Positions 53,868 to 64,000 of a stretch of 64,000 nucleotides of DNA are shown one piece after another (the first letter of the stretch is position 1; each line of letters opens with the position of its first letter). The stretch is from Macrosoma leucophasiata (taxonomy: Eukaryota; Arthropoda; Insecta; Lepidoptera; Hedylidae). Position numbers and translations under genes: made by a program. The DNA lies in contig JAWQUS010000023.1 of assembly GCA_036365455.1 (NCBI GenBank), forward strand, positions 7,254,001 to 7,318,000. Reading direction: 5' to 3'. Below the pieces are notes generated by a model, which saw nothing but the letters and a program-made list of their open reading frames with translations, did no database searches and was not told where the DNA came from.

Positions 53868-54720
53868 CCCCCTCCTGTTCACGATATACACTAGCGATAT
53901 CCCTGTCCGCCGCGGCGTTCAGGTGGCAATGTACGCTGACGATACTGCTATTTACGTCTCTGGCAGAAAGCCAGAGATCATAAGGAAAGCCCTGCAAGCG
54001 GCGGCCAAAGACCTTGAGTCTTGGTTCCGCCACCGGCGTATAGAGGTAAATCCTAGCAAGAGCGCTGCCATACTCTTTATACGGGACCGCGCTCCCAGAC
54101 CTGTCCTTATGTTTGACGAGCCCATCCCCTGGATGGATAAAATCAAATACTTAGGAGTGACGCTTGATCGGCATCTGACCTTCGCTGCACATGTAAAAGC
54201 AGCGCGCGCAAAGGCTGCATTCGTGTTGTCCCAATTACATTGTTTATTAAACAAAAAGAGCAAGCTATCAGCCCGGAACAAACTCCGTGCCTATACGTCC
54301 TGCATAAGGCCCATCCTATGTTACGCGTCCCCGGTATTCGCCCACGCGAAAAACACAACATTACGCAAGCTTCAAACTTTGCAGAATCGATTCTTACGTA
54401 GATCCGTAGGCGCGCCTTGGTACGTACGTATTAAAAACTTGCACATTGACGCAAACCTGCCTACCATCCGGCAGTTTATGAAGCGAGCTTCAGCTCGCTA
54501 TTTCGATCGGGCGAGTCACCACCCGAATCCGCTGGTCAGAGCGGCCGCGATTTACACTCCTTTTGATCGCGCCAAAAGGAGACGTCCAAGGCACGTCTTA
54601 AAAGATCCGGACGATGAGACCACGTTGGCCATCGCCGCTATGAACAATCATTCACAGAATCACACTGCACAAACCGCCATAACAACGCGCCGACGCGTTT
54701 CGCGCCGCGTCCGCCCCTGA
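53868..54720 (+). CDS. LINE reverse transcriptase, C-terminal part
   Basis: Open from the truncation point through TGA at 54718-54720, so no start codon belongs to it. It opens with SPLLFTIYTSDIP, then the catalytic YADD (53935-53946), NPSKSAAILF, KYLGVTLDRHLTF, a C-terminal thumb with YTSCIRPILCYASPVFA, and a basic tail ending RVSRRVRP. This layout matches the mobile element jockey polymerase. The fingers domain and the endonuclease are missing, so it cannot mobilise itself. No internal frameshift or stop is present, so insertion was fairly recent. Codon use is GC-richer than the surroundings. Confidence 0.93.
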
Positions 54721-54997
54721 TCCCGACCCTATCACGGCCCCGCGAGGCCGATGACATTCCGGTTATCACCAACCGAATGGAGTAGAGCGAAATTTGCACC
54801 GCCCATAATCGCATATGTCTCTCCGCAACGTCCTAAGCCGAGGCACGGACCCGCATGGGTCACCCTTAGGCAGTTGCGCTAACTTTTTTGCTTAGGCTGG
54901 AGCGCCTTCTGCGCTCGCCGATTGCCCGGTGAAGTAGACTAGTGCCGTCTCGAGACAGGCCGCCTACACAAAGTCAGACCTAAAAAAAAAAAAAATA
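53868..54997 (+). mobile_element. Jockey-type LINE, 5'-truncated, with 12-bp TSD
   Basis: Flanked by the perfect 12-bp direct repeat aagctctctaag (53856-53867 and 54998-55009). The 3' end is a poly(A) tail (54982-54997) after a 260-bp 3' UTR. The 5' end begins abruptly inside the RT domain, standard for target-primed reverse transcription that stopped early. Confidence 0.95.
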
Positions 54998-55009
54998 AAG
55001 CTCTCTAAG

Positions 55010-56010
55010 TCTTCTGTTAAGTTAAAGCACGTACATTTCTAAGGGAAAATATGTACCAAACGAAAACTGAAAGTACTTCGTATATACCTTAGTTAACCAA
55101 ACTCCGAGTTTCTGTGTTTACACTTATTTGTTTAGTTATGTTCACAAGCAGCATAAATCAACTGGTTACCCTCTGGCGCTCGTAAAATAGTTTATTGTTG
55201 TTTTATTCACGGTTTTACGTAGACTCGACTAGGGTCGTTTCGAAGTCCGTAATTTCCGTCGATATCCAGATTACCATAACTAAATTGGAGCAACCTTCAG
55301 TGATTTATCCCGAGTTCGGAAGACGATCCGAATCCGTTCTCGCTACAAGTGATCAAAACGTCGAACGGGCAACCATCGGGATGTGAATATTCAATTACCG
55401 ACTAAATCCAGAGCATAGTGCCGCAAAAACGTGCAGAGAACGCGCGCGCTGTAAAAACCTACTCTTTGCTTCTAGTTTACGACACATTTTGCTTTCATTA
55501 CATTTTGCTGATGAGCTGAGTTTTAGCAGATCGTTAATCGCTATTTGATTTATGTAAATTGGCCTCACTACACAACTCATAATTGAGAATATGTGTTGCG
55601 GTAATGTTGTAAAAAATGGTTACAGATGGTGATAACCGTTGTTGATTGGGTATTTTTTTATCCTTATATTTTCGGCAGCATAATTTTATTTCGCTCTTGA
55701 TTATTTGGTTCTTGCTAAACATTATACATAGTTATGCCCAATTCTGCTCGGTATCTAACTTTTTGTGTATAGAAATGTTTCTACCTATATTTAAGAACAA
55801 ACACCTTTCACACCTTTTTTATGTGACTTTCTCTCATCATTTCATCACAATGCGATATAGTAATTTATTAGATACTAATACAATAACCTAAAGTTTCCTT
55901 AATGAATTAAATCATAATTTTCTATTAATCAATATATTCATCTTATTAGTAAGATTTGTATTGGGCATGGACTATATAACCTTTAGCTATATGGTCGATG
56001 GGATTGAATA
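55010..56010. other. non-coding, CpG-moderate patch
   Basis: A 63-codon frame at 55195-55386 is the least repeat-like here but has no recognisable motif or splice context. Nothing else is seen. Confidence 0.3.
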
Positions 56011-56016
56011 TATTAT

Positions 56017-56272
56017 TACAGTGCTCAACAATAAATATTGCACATCGGGCCTAGGAAGGAAACTTCGGCTTATTTCGGGTCTGTAGACCATTATCTCTTT
56101 CACATCGTACCTATTTGACGTTTGTCGACCATTTTGAACAAGTTTTGACCAATACCGGACTGTCAGTGCGTACGTAGGCAGTGTGCACCAGAGATAACGC
56201 TCTACGAAGTCGAAACGAGCCGATCGTCTCTTTCGTAGGCTCGATGTGCAATATTAATTGTTGAGTACTGTA
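56017..56272. mobile_element. Tc1/mariner-type MITE, copy 1
   Basis: Element 56019-56270 (252 bp) begins cagtgctcaacaataaatat and ends atattaattgttgagtactg, inverted repeats of about 35 bp (continuing tgcacatcg.gccta). Flanked by TA on both sides. CAGT ends with TA duplication fit Tc1/mariner mobilisation. Interior agccgatcgtctctttcgt; no coding. Confidence 0.88.
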
Positions 56273-56457
56273 TGTATATTAAAAAGTTAAATTGAGTGGT
56301 TGTTAGTTTTTAGTATAATACTTTTAATTCGTGTTGTAAGTTACATAACTGATAATAATCTCTCTGGTAATTTACCTATTTACTTACCACTTGTCTTGTT
56401 ACTCCTATTCATAACTTTTATTATCACATTACAGAACATAAAAAAAAAGCCGTACGT

Positions 56458-56580
56458 GATCTACTTGACCCTAAATGGTAGTGTTCAGCGCCATTGTGTT
56501 TCGGTCAGGTGGTAAATGTACGGTCTCGTTATTTCCTGCAGAAGAGGCATATTATATCCTCAAAGGTGGCGACTGTTACT
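56458..56580 (+). mobile_element. GGTGGT-hairpin SINE-like repeat, copy 19, fragment
   Basis: atctacttgaccctaaatgg, gtgttcagcgccattgtgtt, then cggtcaggtggtaaatgtac. Only the middle remains. Confidence 0.72.
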
Positions 56581-56633
56581 TAATAACGGTTGTGAAGATT
56601 TTTATATTTATGTATTTAGGTAACAATATGTGT

Positions 56634-57545
56634 TAACATCGGTTCAGCTAACATATGATGCAACAAAAGGCCAAGGTTGCGTATCGTGATGGTTGACGAA
56701 AGAACTAAGGTAGAAACGGTATTCCACAAAAGTTCTTGGAAGCATGTTTTACCTTCTTTATAAATATAATAATTTATATTTTGTAATTTATGGATTTCAA
56801 TTTGACGCGAACTATTTGGAGGGGCGGGAAAGAGGGGATCATAACCACGATCACCTCTCTGACCACGTATGGGCAAACGAGACATTAGTATAACAAGCTG
56901 TGGTACCAATATTGAAATCCCATAAACAAGAAAAAAATACGATTAGCACAATAGAAAAAAAAACAATAATAAAAACGTTGTACGTTCAACAGCAGCTTCG
57001 CGGAGTGGGTTAACATCGGTTCAGCTACGATATCGCGATATAAATCATTTTGATTGATGCAACAAAAGGCCAAGGTTGCGTATCGTGATGGTTGATGGGC
57101 GGAATCTTAACGTATATCACTAGTACGTAAAGAAATAAGGTGGAAACGGTATTCCACAAAAAAATGTTTTTAGAATTTTTTACCTTCTTTATATAATAAT
57201 TTATATTTTGTAATTTATAATTTATGGATTTCAATTTGATTGGAGGGACGGGGAAGAGGGGATCATAACCACGATCACCTCTCTGACCACGTATGGGCAA
57301 ACGAGACATTAGTGTAACAAGCTGTGGTACCAATATTGAAACCCCATAAACAGGAAACAAATACTATTAGCTCAATAGAAAAAATATATATATAACGTTG
57401 TACGTTTAACAGCAGCTTCGCGGAGTGGGTTAACATCGGTTCAGCTACGATATCACGATATAAATCATTTTGATTGATGCAACAAAAGGCCAAGGTTGCG
57501 TATCGTGATGGTTGACGGGGCGGAATCCTAACGTCTGTCACTTAC
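56634..57545. repeat. tandem repeat, 2.3 units of about 0.38-0.42 kb
   Basis: Units start taacatcggttcagct at 56634, 57010 and 57430. Each has gatgcaacaaaaggccaagg, ttgcgtatcgtgatggttga, aaacggtattccacaaaa, cacgatcacctctctgacca, cgtatgggcaaacgagacat and caagctgtggtaccaatatt; the third unit is cut. Minus-strand frames repeat the phrase MSRLPIRGQRGDRGYDPLFP in two units. Splice signals are not evident, so a coding role is unproven. Confidence 0.9.
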
Positions 57546-57549
57546 TTGT

Positions 57550-57890
57550 ACGTTACTTCACGACCGTTTCCACGTAGATAGATAGTGGTAAAAACATACC
57601 TACATATTTATTTGCATGCAAACACTCACGATCGCCGGTTACGTTTTTCAGTCCCATTGGGAGTTTATTGATATTAAATTCAAACAGCAATCTTTTGTAA
57701 AGTTCTGTAGCCTACTATGTATCCTTATTGTTTCCCATGTAAATCCATTTGTCGGTCCGTTTGTCCGCAACTACTGTTGTACAAGTCATTTGCCATATAT
57801 CTATACGCCAACAAAATGCAATGTAATAATTTTGAGTAAGTACTTATCTACTATGAAAAAAGCTATAAAATTTTGACACTGAAATAAAAA
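57550..57890. other. non-coding
   Basis: No supported feature beyond a gcatgcaaacactcacgatc word from the tRNA-SINE type 1 body at 57615. Confidence 0.3.
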
Positions 57891-57899
57891 TTGTTTTGG

Positions 57900-58540
57900 A
57901 TTTTCATTTATGAAGCCTTTAAGATATTAGGGATTGAGAAGACCATTTTTCGATTATGGGATCTGTTTGTAAAATATTAAGCTTTAACGTAGCATTTTTT
58001 ATAAGAATTTAGTCTTCTGCCTTCTATCAATTAAATGTTGTATTAGGATGTGTGAAAGAAAGCACGGTAACTTTTGCCACAAATTTTGAATTGTAAAGGA
58101 TCATGGCAAGATTTGTACAGAAAAAGTGAAAAAAAAGGTACACGGTAAAATAGCATGGAAATATTATCCAGTGAACCTAAAAAACATTTCCTGATACTTA
58201 AAATATTTTTTACTCTCCGGAATTTAAAGTTTAAAATTGAAGTTTAGTATGGAGTGCTTCTACTGTTGTTAGGAAAGACGATTCTTATTCCGGTGATTTA
58301 AAAATAATTTACATACCAGAAAATGTTCTTTAGGTTCCCTAGATAATATTTCTAATCCGTTTTACCTTGTACCTTTTTCTAACTTTTTTTGTACAAATCA
58401 ATGTATGAAACTTGCCATGATTCTTTAAAATTCGATTTTCAACAAAGTTTAAAAGTATCACAATTAAGTGGCATGTTACGATTAAGTCGACAAACGGACC
58501 CTACATTGCGCGCGGCTCGACACGCATACGCCCCATTATT
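57900..58540. mobile_element. decayed relative of the 35.6-kb repeat
   Basis: gaccatttttcgattatggg, ctgtttgtaaaatattaagc and caaacggaccctacattgcg, then cgcggctcgacacgca, match the order of the 35559-36190 element with heavy divergence. Confidence 0.45.
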
Positions 58541-58565
58541 TAAAGGAAGAATCACAGTATCATTG

Positions 58566-58628
58566 ACTGATCGAGCTCGGGACCGCAGGTAGTAATGACC
58601 TAGTTCCACTACGCCACCGAGGCAGTCA
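58566..58628 (-). mobile_element. tRNA-SINE type 1 head remnant
   Basis: The minus strand reads tgcctcggtggcgtagtgga, then gcggtcccgagctcgatc: a decayed box A and box B. Confidence 0.55.
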
Positions 58629-58954
58629 AGTCAAGGCACAATACTAGGCTACGTTTCACTTGTATTGCACTATTCATCACGAAATTAGTTTCCGCAGGTT
58701 ATTGGGTTAGCAGGCTTCAATTTGGGCCTTCATTTCAGTTATGAGGCCGCTCCGAACGTACCTATTGCGCAAAAGTGCATTTATAGTTTCATCTTCGTAC
58801 TTTGAAATATTTATTTTGTAAAATTTCTGTGAAATGAAGCCCATTAACACATCCTTTAAAAATGATAGCTTATGTATCAGAAAAACGCTATGCTCTCAGA
58901 AAATATTAAATCCTCAGCTTACTATGTTATTTTAATATATTCACAGTTTCATTG

Positions 58955-59215
58955 GACTGATGGTAGAGTTGCAGTGTAGGGACTCGAGGAATTAGGCGTC
59001 ATCGCATAACATAGTCTATGTGCCGCCAAATGGTAGGGTTCAGCACTATCATGTTCCTATTAGAATCTAATAAATTACGGGGCCATACATTATCAACTAA
59101 TAATTATATGATAATGTATGGCCTCGTAATGACCATTATAGAGACATACCAACTAAGGTCTCAAGGATGGCAATGCATCTGTATTTTGACCTCATCTTTG
59201 ACGTCTACGCTGTAC
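58955..59215 (+). mobile_element. GGTGGT-hairpin SINE-like repeat, copy 20, with internal fold-back
   Basis: attggactgatggtagagtt start. In the middle, 59074-59095 and 59109-59130 are inverted copies of the same family segment (one mismatch in 22), so the unit was copied back on itself. The 3' end is decayed (ttgacctcatctttgacgtc). Confidence 0.8.
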
Positions 59216-59219
59216 AAAC

Positions 59220-59830
59220 GTGTGAAGGCTCTCAAAATACAGATTAACCAACAAAGCATTTCTTACAACCCTACCACTCAAAAGACGTTTTCTAAAACGA
59301 AATATTCTCATAACAAAACATCATATCCGCGATACAAAGAGGCAAGGATTAAAGTTCGGAAAGAGATTTTTATGGATGTAATTTTCTAACTTTACTGCGC
59401 AGTAATTTTTCACTTAAGATGGGAATATAAAATGTTCCTGAAAACACAACATACGGCTCATTCATAGCTTTGCTTTATGTACTTTTACAAAGGATTATGT
59501 GACGTTTATGGGCATCGTGTTTTATATCGTGTCGTGTCAGAAGCACAGTTGATGAGTGTACGCGTGAAGGCACTGTTATTATGACGTCACGCCATGTATT
59601 CGGATGAGGTTTTGAAATAGGAATATCAAAAGAGTTTGAGTTTATTTAAATTCATAAGACTTGATGTTTGTTTGAAATTCATTAGAGTCGCTTTTTAAAT
59701 TGAAGATATATCTAGATAATTTAATATGATGATAACTAAATGATAAAGATATATATTATTATGTTGAATATTTTTACTGTATTTTTTTTCAAATTAGAGC
59801 TGAATCAGGCATTTTCGACCTAAATATTAT
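59220..59830. other. AT-rich non-coding
   Basis: No supported gene. The lysine-rich frame ending at 59389 starts inside SINE copy 20 and has no known motif. Confidence 0.3.
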
Positions 59831-59945
59831 TTATTTATTTATTTAACTTTAATGCACAAAAGAAGGAACTGTACATAAGGCGGACTTAACGCAACTAAGG
59901 CATTATCTACCAGTCAACCTTTGGGTAGAAAAGAAATCAACGAAA
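59830..59945 (-). mobile_element. LINE 3' tail (RTE-like) with (TAAA)n
   Basis: The minus strand reads tctacccaaaggttgactgg, tagataatgccttagttgcg, ttaagtccgccttatgtaca and ttttgtgcattaaagtt, then (AAAT)n. This matches the common short 3' end of lepidopteran RTE-type LINEs. No coding. Confidence 0.6.
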
Positions 59946-61105
59946 TGGGTGCTATAAATTAAAAGCTATATTATGTAATATTATTAAATATATAACAACA
60001 TTACAACAAAGATTAAAAGTATATATACTTACAATTAACAATACATATATGCGAAGAATATAAATATATAATATATATTAAATTATATTATAACCTACAA
60101 TAAATATATATGTATACATATAAATATAAACATGATGATAGCACGATGGTTAAGATGATTTAAAAGCAAGAAAAAGAAAATAAATAAATTCAGATGTCAG
60201 GACGGTGCATTCCGGAAGAATTTTAGTAGAATTGTTGTTTTGTATATTACATTATGTAGAATATTTACATACACGTACCGTATTCATAAATGTTCCAAAA
60301 GTTTTTCTACATGTAAAACGTGAACCACAATGTGGATATTCATTCGCTCAAACATTCAGGTATTATTACTCTGGAACATTGCCAAAATGAGATTGCTTTG
60401 TAGTTTCAGCAAGAAAGGTAATTAAATAATTTTGAAACATATTTTTTTTATGTAATGAATGTAGGCAGTTGATCATTACAATTACACTTTTGGATTAATT
60501 GCTCATAACAACATTTATAGCTCCAGAAAGACAGTCTATATTTTTGTGTTTTTAGATTTGCCTGGAAGAGCTTATAAGTATTTTAAAAAATATATACAGA
60601 AAACAAAGCATGTCGTATTAATTACACACTTTCGTGTACAGCGGAAACGATAGGTAGATTTTAATTGAGAGAAAACACAACTTGTGGGTAGATTCATAAC
60701 TTGTATGACGGATCCACCGTCGGGCCATCATTGCCTTGTGTGTCGTTCGTGAGTCGCCCACGCCGCGTACCACGTGTGGACTTACGTGACTCCGATATTC
60801 ATCTCTATAGTGTCTGTGCGTGTCTGTAAACGTGTAACAGAAACTCTTCGTGCACAAACCCTTAAAGATTCAAGCTCCACCAGCATCCTATGGATCCACG
60901 TCACGGGAGCCAGGCCTGAGCTCGCCCACCCCCGAGGAGAAAGCAGGGTAGTCAAGAAATTGGTAAAAAAATGGACAGAAAAGTTTGAATTCGGGCACGG
61001 ATCGATGGATTTTTTCTTTAATTTCTAAATTCACTCGCATGTGTTATTGCGAAAAATATTACAATTAAGGTAGTATAGAGGTATTATAGTGTAGCATAAT
61101 GTGAT
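59946..61105. other. AT-rich non-coding
   Basis: Strong (TA)n-like bias at 60000-60130. A tRNA-SINE type 2 trace near 60975-61060 (aaaagtttgaattcgggcac, tcgcatgtgttattgcgaaa). No supported gene. Confidence 0.35.
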
Positions 61106-61108
61106 TGG

Positions 61109-61476
61109 AATCGCGCATGGCCCCGCGGCTGGTGTAGATCGTAAGCGATCTACTCGGTTAAGCATTACGGGCGCCGTCGGGTGTGTGAAGGGTGACCGAT
61201 AGTGGCAAATTAAAAAAAAAAATGCGCGTTTCCGTGCTTCGGAGGGTACGTTAAACCGTCGGTCCCGGTTGCTATCTATCGATAGCAGTCGTTAAACCTT
61301 GTCGGAGGCCTTATGTACGGTTTGAAAACATCCGACAGTGGGTTGGCCACTAACCCACCCACCTCCAGCAATCCGCATTGGAGCGGCGTGGTGGAATAAG
61401 CTCCAGGCCTCCCCCCAAAAAGGGGAGAGACTCGTGCCCAGCAGTGGGACGTATAATGGGTTGCCATTATTATTAT
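61109..61476 (+). mobile_element. 5S rRNA-derived SINE, copy 4
   Basis: Full length: head atcgcgcatggccccgcggc with ctcggttaagcattacgggc and gaagggtgaccg; body ccttgtcggaggccttatg, ccccccaaaaaggggagaga; tail agcagtgggacgtataatgg, then gttgccattattatt. The flanks ataatgtgatt (left) and attatgtaatt (right) are similar and could be a decayed target duplication. Confidence 0.88.
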
Positions 61477-61479
61477 GTA

Positions 61480-61525
61480 ATTTAACGGTAAGGCGGAACT
61501 AAGTTAGCCGGGTCAGCTAGTTATT
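61480..61525 (+). mobile_element. Helitron-like 3' terminus
   Basis: gaactaagttagccgggtca then gctag|t directly after the 5S-SINE, the same terminus as at 1423. Confidence 0.5.
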
Positions 61526-61529
61526 TATA

Positions 61530-61990
61530 TATGTCTCTTCATTCGTAGATCAAACAAATATTATTGCTCGCCATGAAACTCCTACGCGTTATCATAGTAG
61601 CTGTTAGAACAACTTATGTCAAGTACGTTCAAGTTGTGATGAACACAAACGGTTGTAAACACATTGTTCTCAAGTACATAGCCTAGCTAAAATTCCACGA
61701 TATTTCGACGACGATTTCTGAGGCATCTACGCCGTAGACGTTTCCGGGGTCGCCTACGCGATTACATACCTTATTGTCATCCAGTAGGGTTTACATTCAG
61801 ATGATAAGGCTAATGATAGCTTGGAAAGGCCTTTGGCCAGTTTACAAGGGTCATACCGCAAAGTGAATTTCAAACCGCGTAGAATGTATTTCCTAGTCGT
61901 TGTGTGCGAGGTGTATGTGTGAGTCCTGGATTATTTTTGAGAATTTTTCCATAATCCGCTTTTGCTCAAACTTTCTATCTTATAAATAAA
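61530..61990. other. non-coding
   Basis: No supported feature. A short imperfect inverted patch near 61690-61760 (gacgacgatttctgaggca, ctacgccgtagacg) is noted. Confidence 0.3.
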
Positions 61991-61997
61991 TAATAAT

Positions 61998-62305
61998 AAA
62001 ACGTGTCTTCACGCTTCTAATACCCGAAGAGGTAGGCAGAGGTAAATGCATGCATTAAAGTATAGATGCAAACACCAACGATTCGCCGATTACGTTTTTG
62101 GCCCATGTAACAAGTGACGAGCCTGTTGACATCTTTGGGCACATTACCGAACTTCGAGGTACTCAGAAATTTCCAGAAAATTGATAAATCCCAATAGAAC
62201 CAGAGATAAAGGACTTTACACCATTATCTCTGATAACACCCTACCCGGGAATCGAACCCTAGCGTAGTAGTAGTGGCCTGCTACCTCTAGGCTACCGAGG
62301 CAGTA
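61998..62305 (-). mobile_element. tRNA-derived SINE type 1, near full length
   Basis: Head on the right (minus: gcctcggtagcctagaggt, then ggttcgattcccgggt), body with aaagtcctttatctctggtt, and end ggaag..gcgtgaagacacg on the left at about 62000. Confidence 0.82.
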
Positions 62306-62339
62306 CATGTTACATAATGTTGTTTGCTATTTTTACATC

Positions 62340-62430
62340 ATGAAGTGGCAAACAGGCATATAGTTCACATTGACGGAATACTGTAGCCTTTATATGTAAA
62401 GGCTACAGTAGTAGCCCTTTTTTACATAAA
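62340..62430. mobile_element. SINE-like repeat fragment folded into a hairpin
   Basis: gaagtggcaaacaggcatat and gttcacattgacgg belong to the reverse-oriented GGTGGT family. Then 62379-62392 and 62397-62410 form a perfect 14-bp hairpin (tactgtagccttta / taaaggctacagta, loop tatg), and the sequence continues to ttttacataaa, a second 3' end in opposite orientation. Confidence 0.75.
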
Positions 62431-62503
62431 AAAATCAGAGAATATATATATAAATATGGCTTTTAATACTGATTGTTTGCCGTAAATAAAATAAATAAAA
62501 TAT

Positions 62504-62717
62504 TAAAGTGCTCAATAATAAATATTACACATCGATCCTAAGAAGGAGACTTCGGCAAATTACGGGTCTATAGAGCGTTATCTCCTTCGCACCGTACCTA
62601 TTTGACGTTTGTCAAGCATTTTGATCAAGTTTTGACCAATACCGGACTGTCAGTGCGTACGTAGACAGTGTGCAACAGAGATAACTCGATGTGCAATATT
62701 AATTGTTGAGTACTGTA
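62504..62717. mobile_element. Tc1/mariner-type MITE, copy 2
   Basis: Element 62506-62715 (210 bp), same ends as 56019-56270 (one end base changed, aagtgctc), TA on both sides. It lacks about 40 bp near the right end relative to copy 1. Confidence 0.87.
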
Positions 62718-62719
62718 CT

Positions 62720-63190
62720 TGTTTATGACGTGCCTGTACAGATGTTGTAAGTCTACGAGTGTTCATATAGTTTCTAGTCTGCATATAAAGTTTACTCACA
62801 AAAGTACCTCACAACTTAATCCCATAGGTGTAATATTTCTCTTGTATTGTTGCTTTTGACAGAATAACTGAAAGGTCAAAGGAAGTTTTTAAGAGATCTT
62901 ATCGTTTTACTTTCGCGTCACGTACCGAACTTGCGTTAAGCTTCAGCCCAATAATTATATTTGTTCTTGTTCTTAATAAAATCGAACGGGTGGGCTGGCT
63001 AAACGATACCATTCTCCGACGATACTTTTACAACCTTAAATGCTTTAAAAGGAGACGTTCCAATGTATGGAGCTTGGGCACATTGTACGCTATATTGAGA
63101 GAAGAAGCATAAAATACTAAATCACTTTCAGCTCATATTATGTATTTTGATAATTTATTGTCATAAATCCGTCTTGTGTGCCAATTTTTG
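62720..63190. other. non-coding
   Basis: No supported feature. Confidence 0.3.
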
Positions 63191-63194
63191 TGAT

Positions 63195-63345
63195 CCCCGT
63201 AATAACTATCAAGAGACATAACAACAAAGGTCTCAGAGGTGGCAACGCATTTTGACCTTTGGTCTTTGTGTGGGTGTCTATAGGCTGCAGTCATCACTTA
63301 ACTTCAATGCGAACTGCTTGTTTACCACCTTCAATACATATAAAA
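63195..63345 (+). mobile_element. GGTGGT-hairpin SINE-like repeat, 3' half
   Basis: ccccgtaataactatcaaga, ctataggctgcagtcatcac, then ttaacttcaatgcgaactgc and ttcaatacatataaaat. 5' truncated. Confidence 0.8.
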
Positions 63346-63349
63346 TAAT

Positions 63350-64000
63350 CAGGAACGCATTTCTTTTCAGTTTCTATCTTTCCAGTTGAAATGTACTTTT
63401 TGAAAAATAAAAAAAATACTTATTGGATTGTGTTTTACTGTTAAAAACTCTTGTCCGAGTGTGAGCTTGAGCATTAAGGTAGAGTATGGCGCAGTATCTC
63501 TTTAACATTTTGCAGTCCTCAACTGAAGTATGATTTAAGGTTTCTCTCGTTACATTTTACAGACACAGCTCTATTTGGTCTACATACAGACAATTTTTTT
63601 GTAATAAAAAATATACTGACTTCAAAACTAAATAATCACAACAGTTATTAAAAATTAAAATTAAAATTCATTTATTTGCATTAAATAGGGTATACAATGA
63701 TGGAAAATACAAATAGTCACAATCCTATTTAGCCATAAGAATAGCATGCAAATGCTTTACATAAGAAGTCAATATGAATCTAAATTGTGTAATTAATAAT
63801 AATAGGATAATTAGAATTGATTAAATTGATACAAATAACATTTATGTCATAAATTCATTGATATTATAAAAACATTTGTCAAGTAGCCATTAATTTAATT
63901 TAATTTTAAACCTATTTACAGGTAATTCGCGTTCGTAATTTCTTTGGTATAAACTCGTGTTTGATAATGGTAGGCACAATTTTGTGGGATCTCTAGACAA
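63350..64000. other. AT-rich non-coding, possible LINE 3' UTR at the edge
   Basis: From 63655 (aaattaaaattaaaattca, then tttatttgcattaaatag) the text resembles the minus-strand 3' end of a lepidopteran LINE running off the window. There is no coding support inside the window. Confidence 0.3.

Noticed and set aside
55195..55386. 63-residue frame with fairly protein-like composition
   Set aside because: No known motif, no convincing splice sites and no ATG context; noted only as background.
59018..59389. 123-residue frame
   Set aside because: Its first half is SINE-like repeat copy 20; the lysine-rich second half has no recognised family.

Overview
This window looks like repeat-dense nuclear DNA from a moth or butterfly (Lepidoptera). 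It is AT-rich, has almost no long open frames outside transposons, and is packed with element types familiar from lepidopteran genomes: mariner copies, Helitron-like 3' ends (CTAGT), short LINE tails, and several SINE and MITE families. I cannot name the species. No bacterial operon, CRISPR array or genuine RNA gene is visible.

Host genes. The left end carries what looks like the last two coding exons of a plus-strand gene (1892-1978 and 2658-2936). They encode an acidic, serine-rich C-terminal tail ending in a cysteine cluster. Two CpG-rich islands (about 18.3-18.8 kb and 53.1-53.6 kb), each followed by a good splice donor, look like promoters or 5' exons of one or two further plus-strand genes, whose remaining exons I could not identify. 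Most of the window is then intergenic or intronic.

Region by region. 0-5 kb: 5'-cut mariner, the two exons with a tRNA-derived SINE in their intron, and an antisense LINE. 5-10 kb: MITE-like elements and a 274-bp tandem duplication. 9.9-17.7 kb: a 5S-rRNA-derived SINE with a 15-bp target duplication, then a direct duplication of a 3,701-bp unit with no difference seen between copies. The copies are separated by 26 bp of A/T. Each contains a tRNA SINE, a roughly 1.9-kb Helitron-like element, a GGT-rich tract and a second 5S-SINE. 18-24 kb: CpG island, diverged local duplications, 60-bp tandem repeats. 24.4-25.7 kb: complete but dead mariner. 26-27.2 kb: foldback element with 74-bp identical arms and a hAT-type MITE. 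28-36 kb: two families of diverged local tandem repeats and two perfect hairpins. 36-49 kb: nested MITEs and SINEs. 53.9-55.0 kb: a 5'-truncated Jockey-type LINE with a 12-bp target duplication. 56-64 kb: 0.4-kb tandem repeats, a CAGT-ended TA-flanked MITE pair, a 5S-SINE and a tRNA SINE.

The most distinctive signals are structural: a 5S-derived SINE family, a roughly 280-bp SINE-like family with a 5' hairpin present about 20 times, and many short near-perfect snap-back hairpins that look like repeated template-switching events. I found no convincing undescribed protein system.
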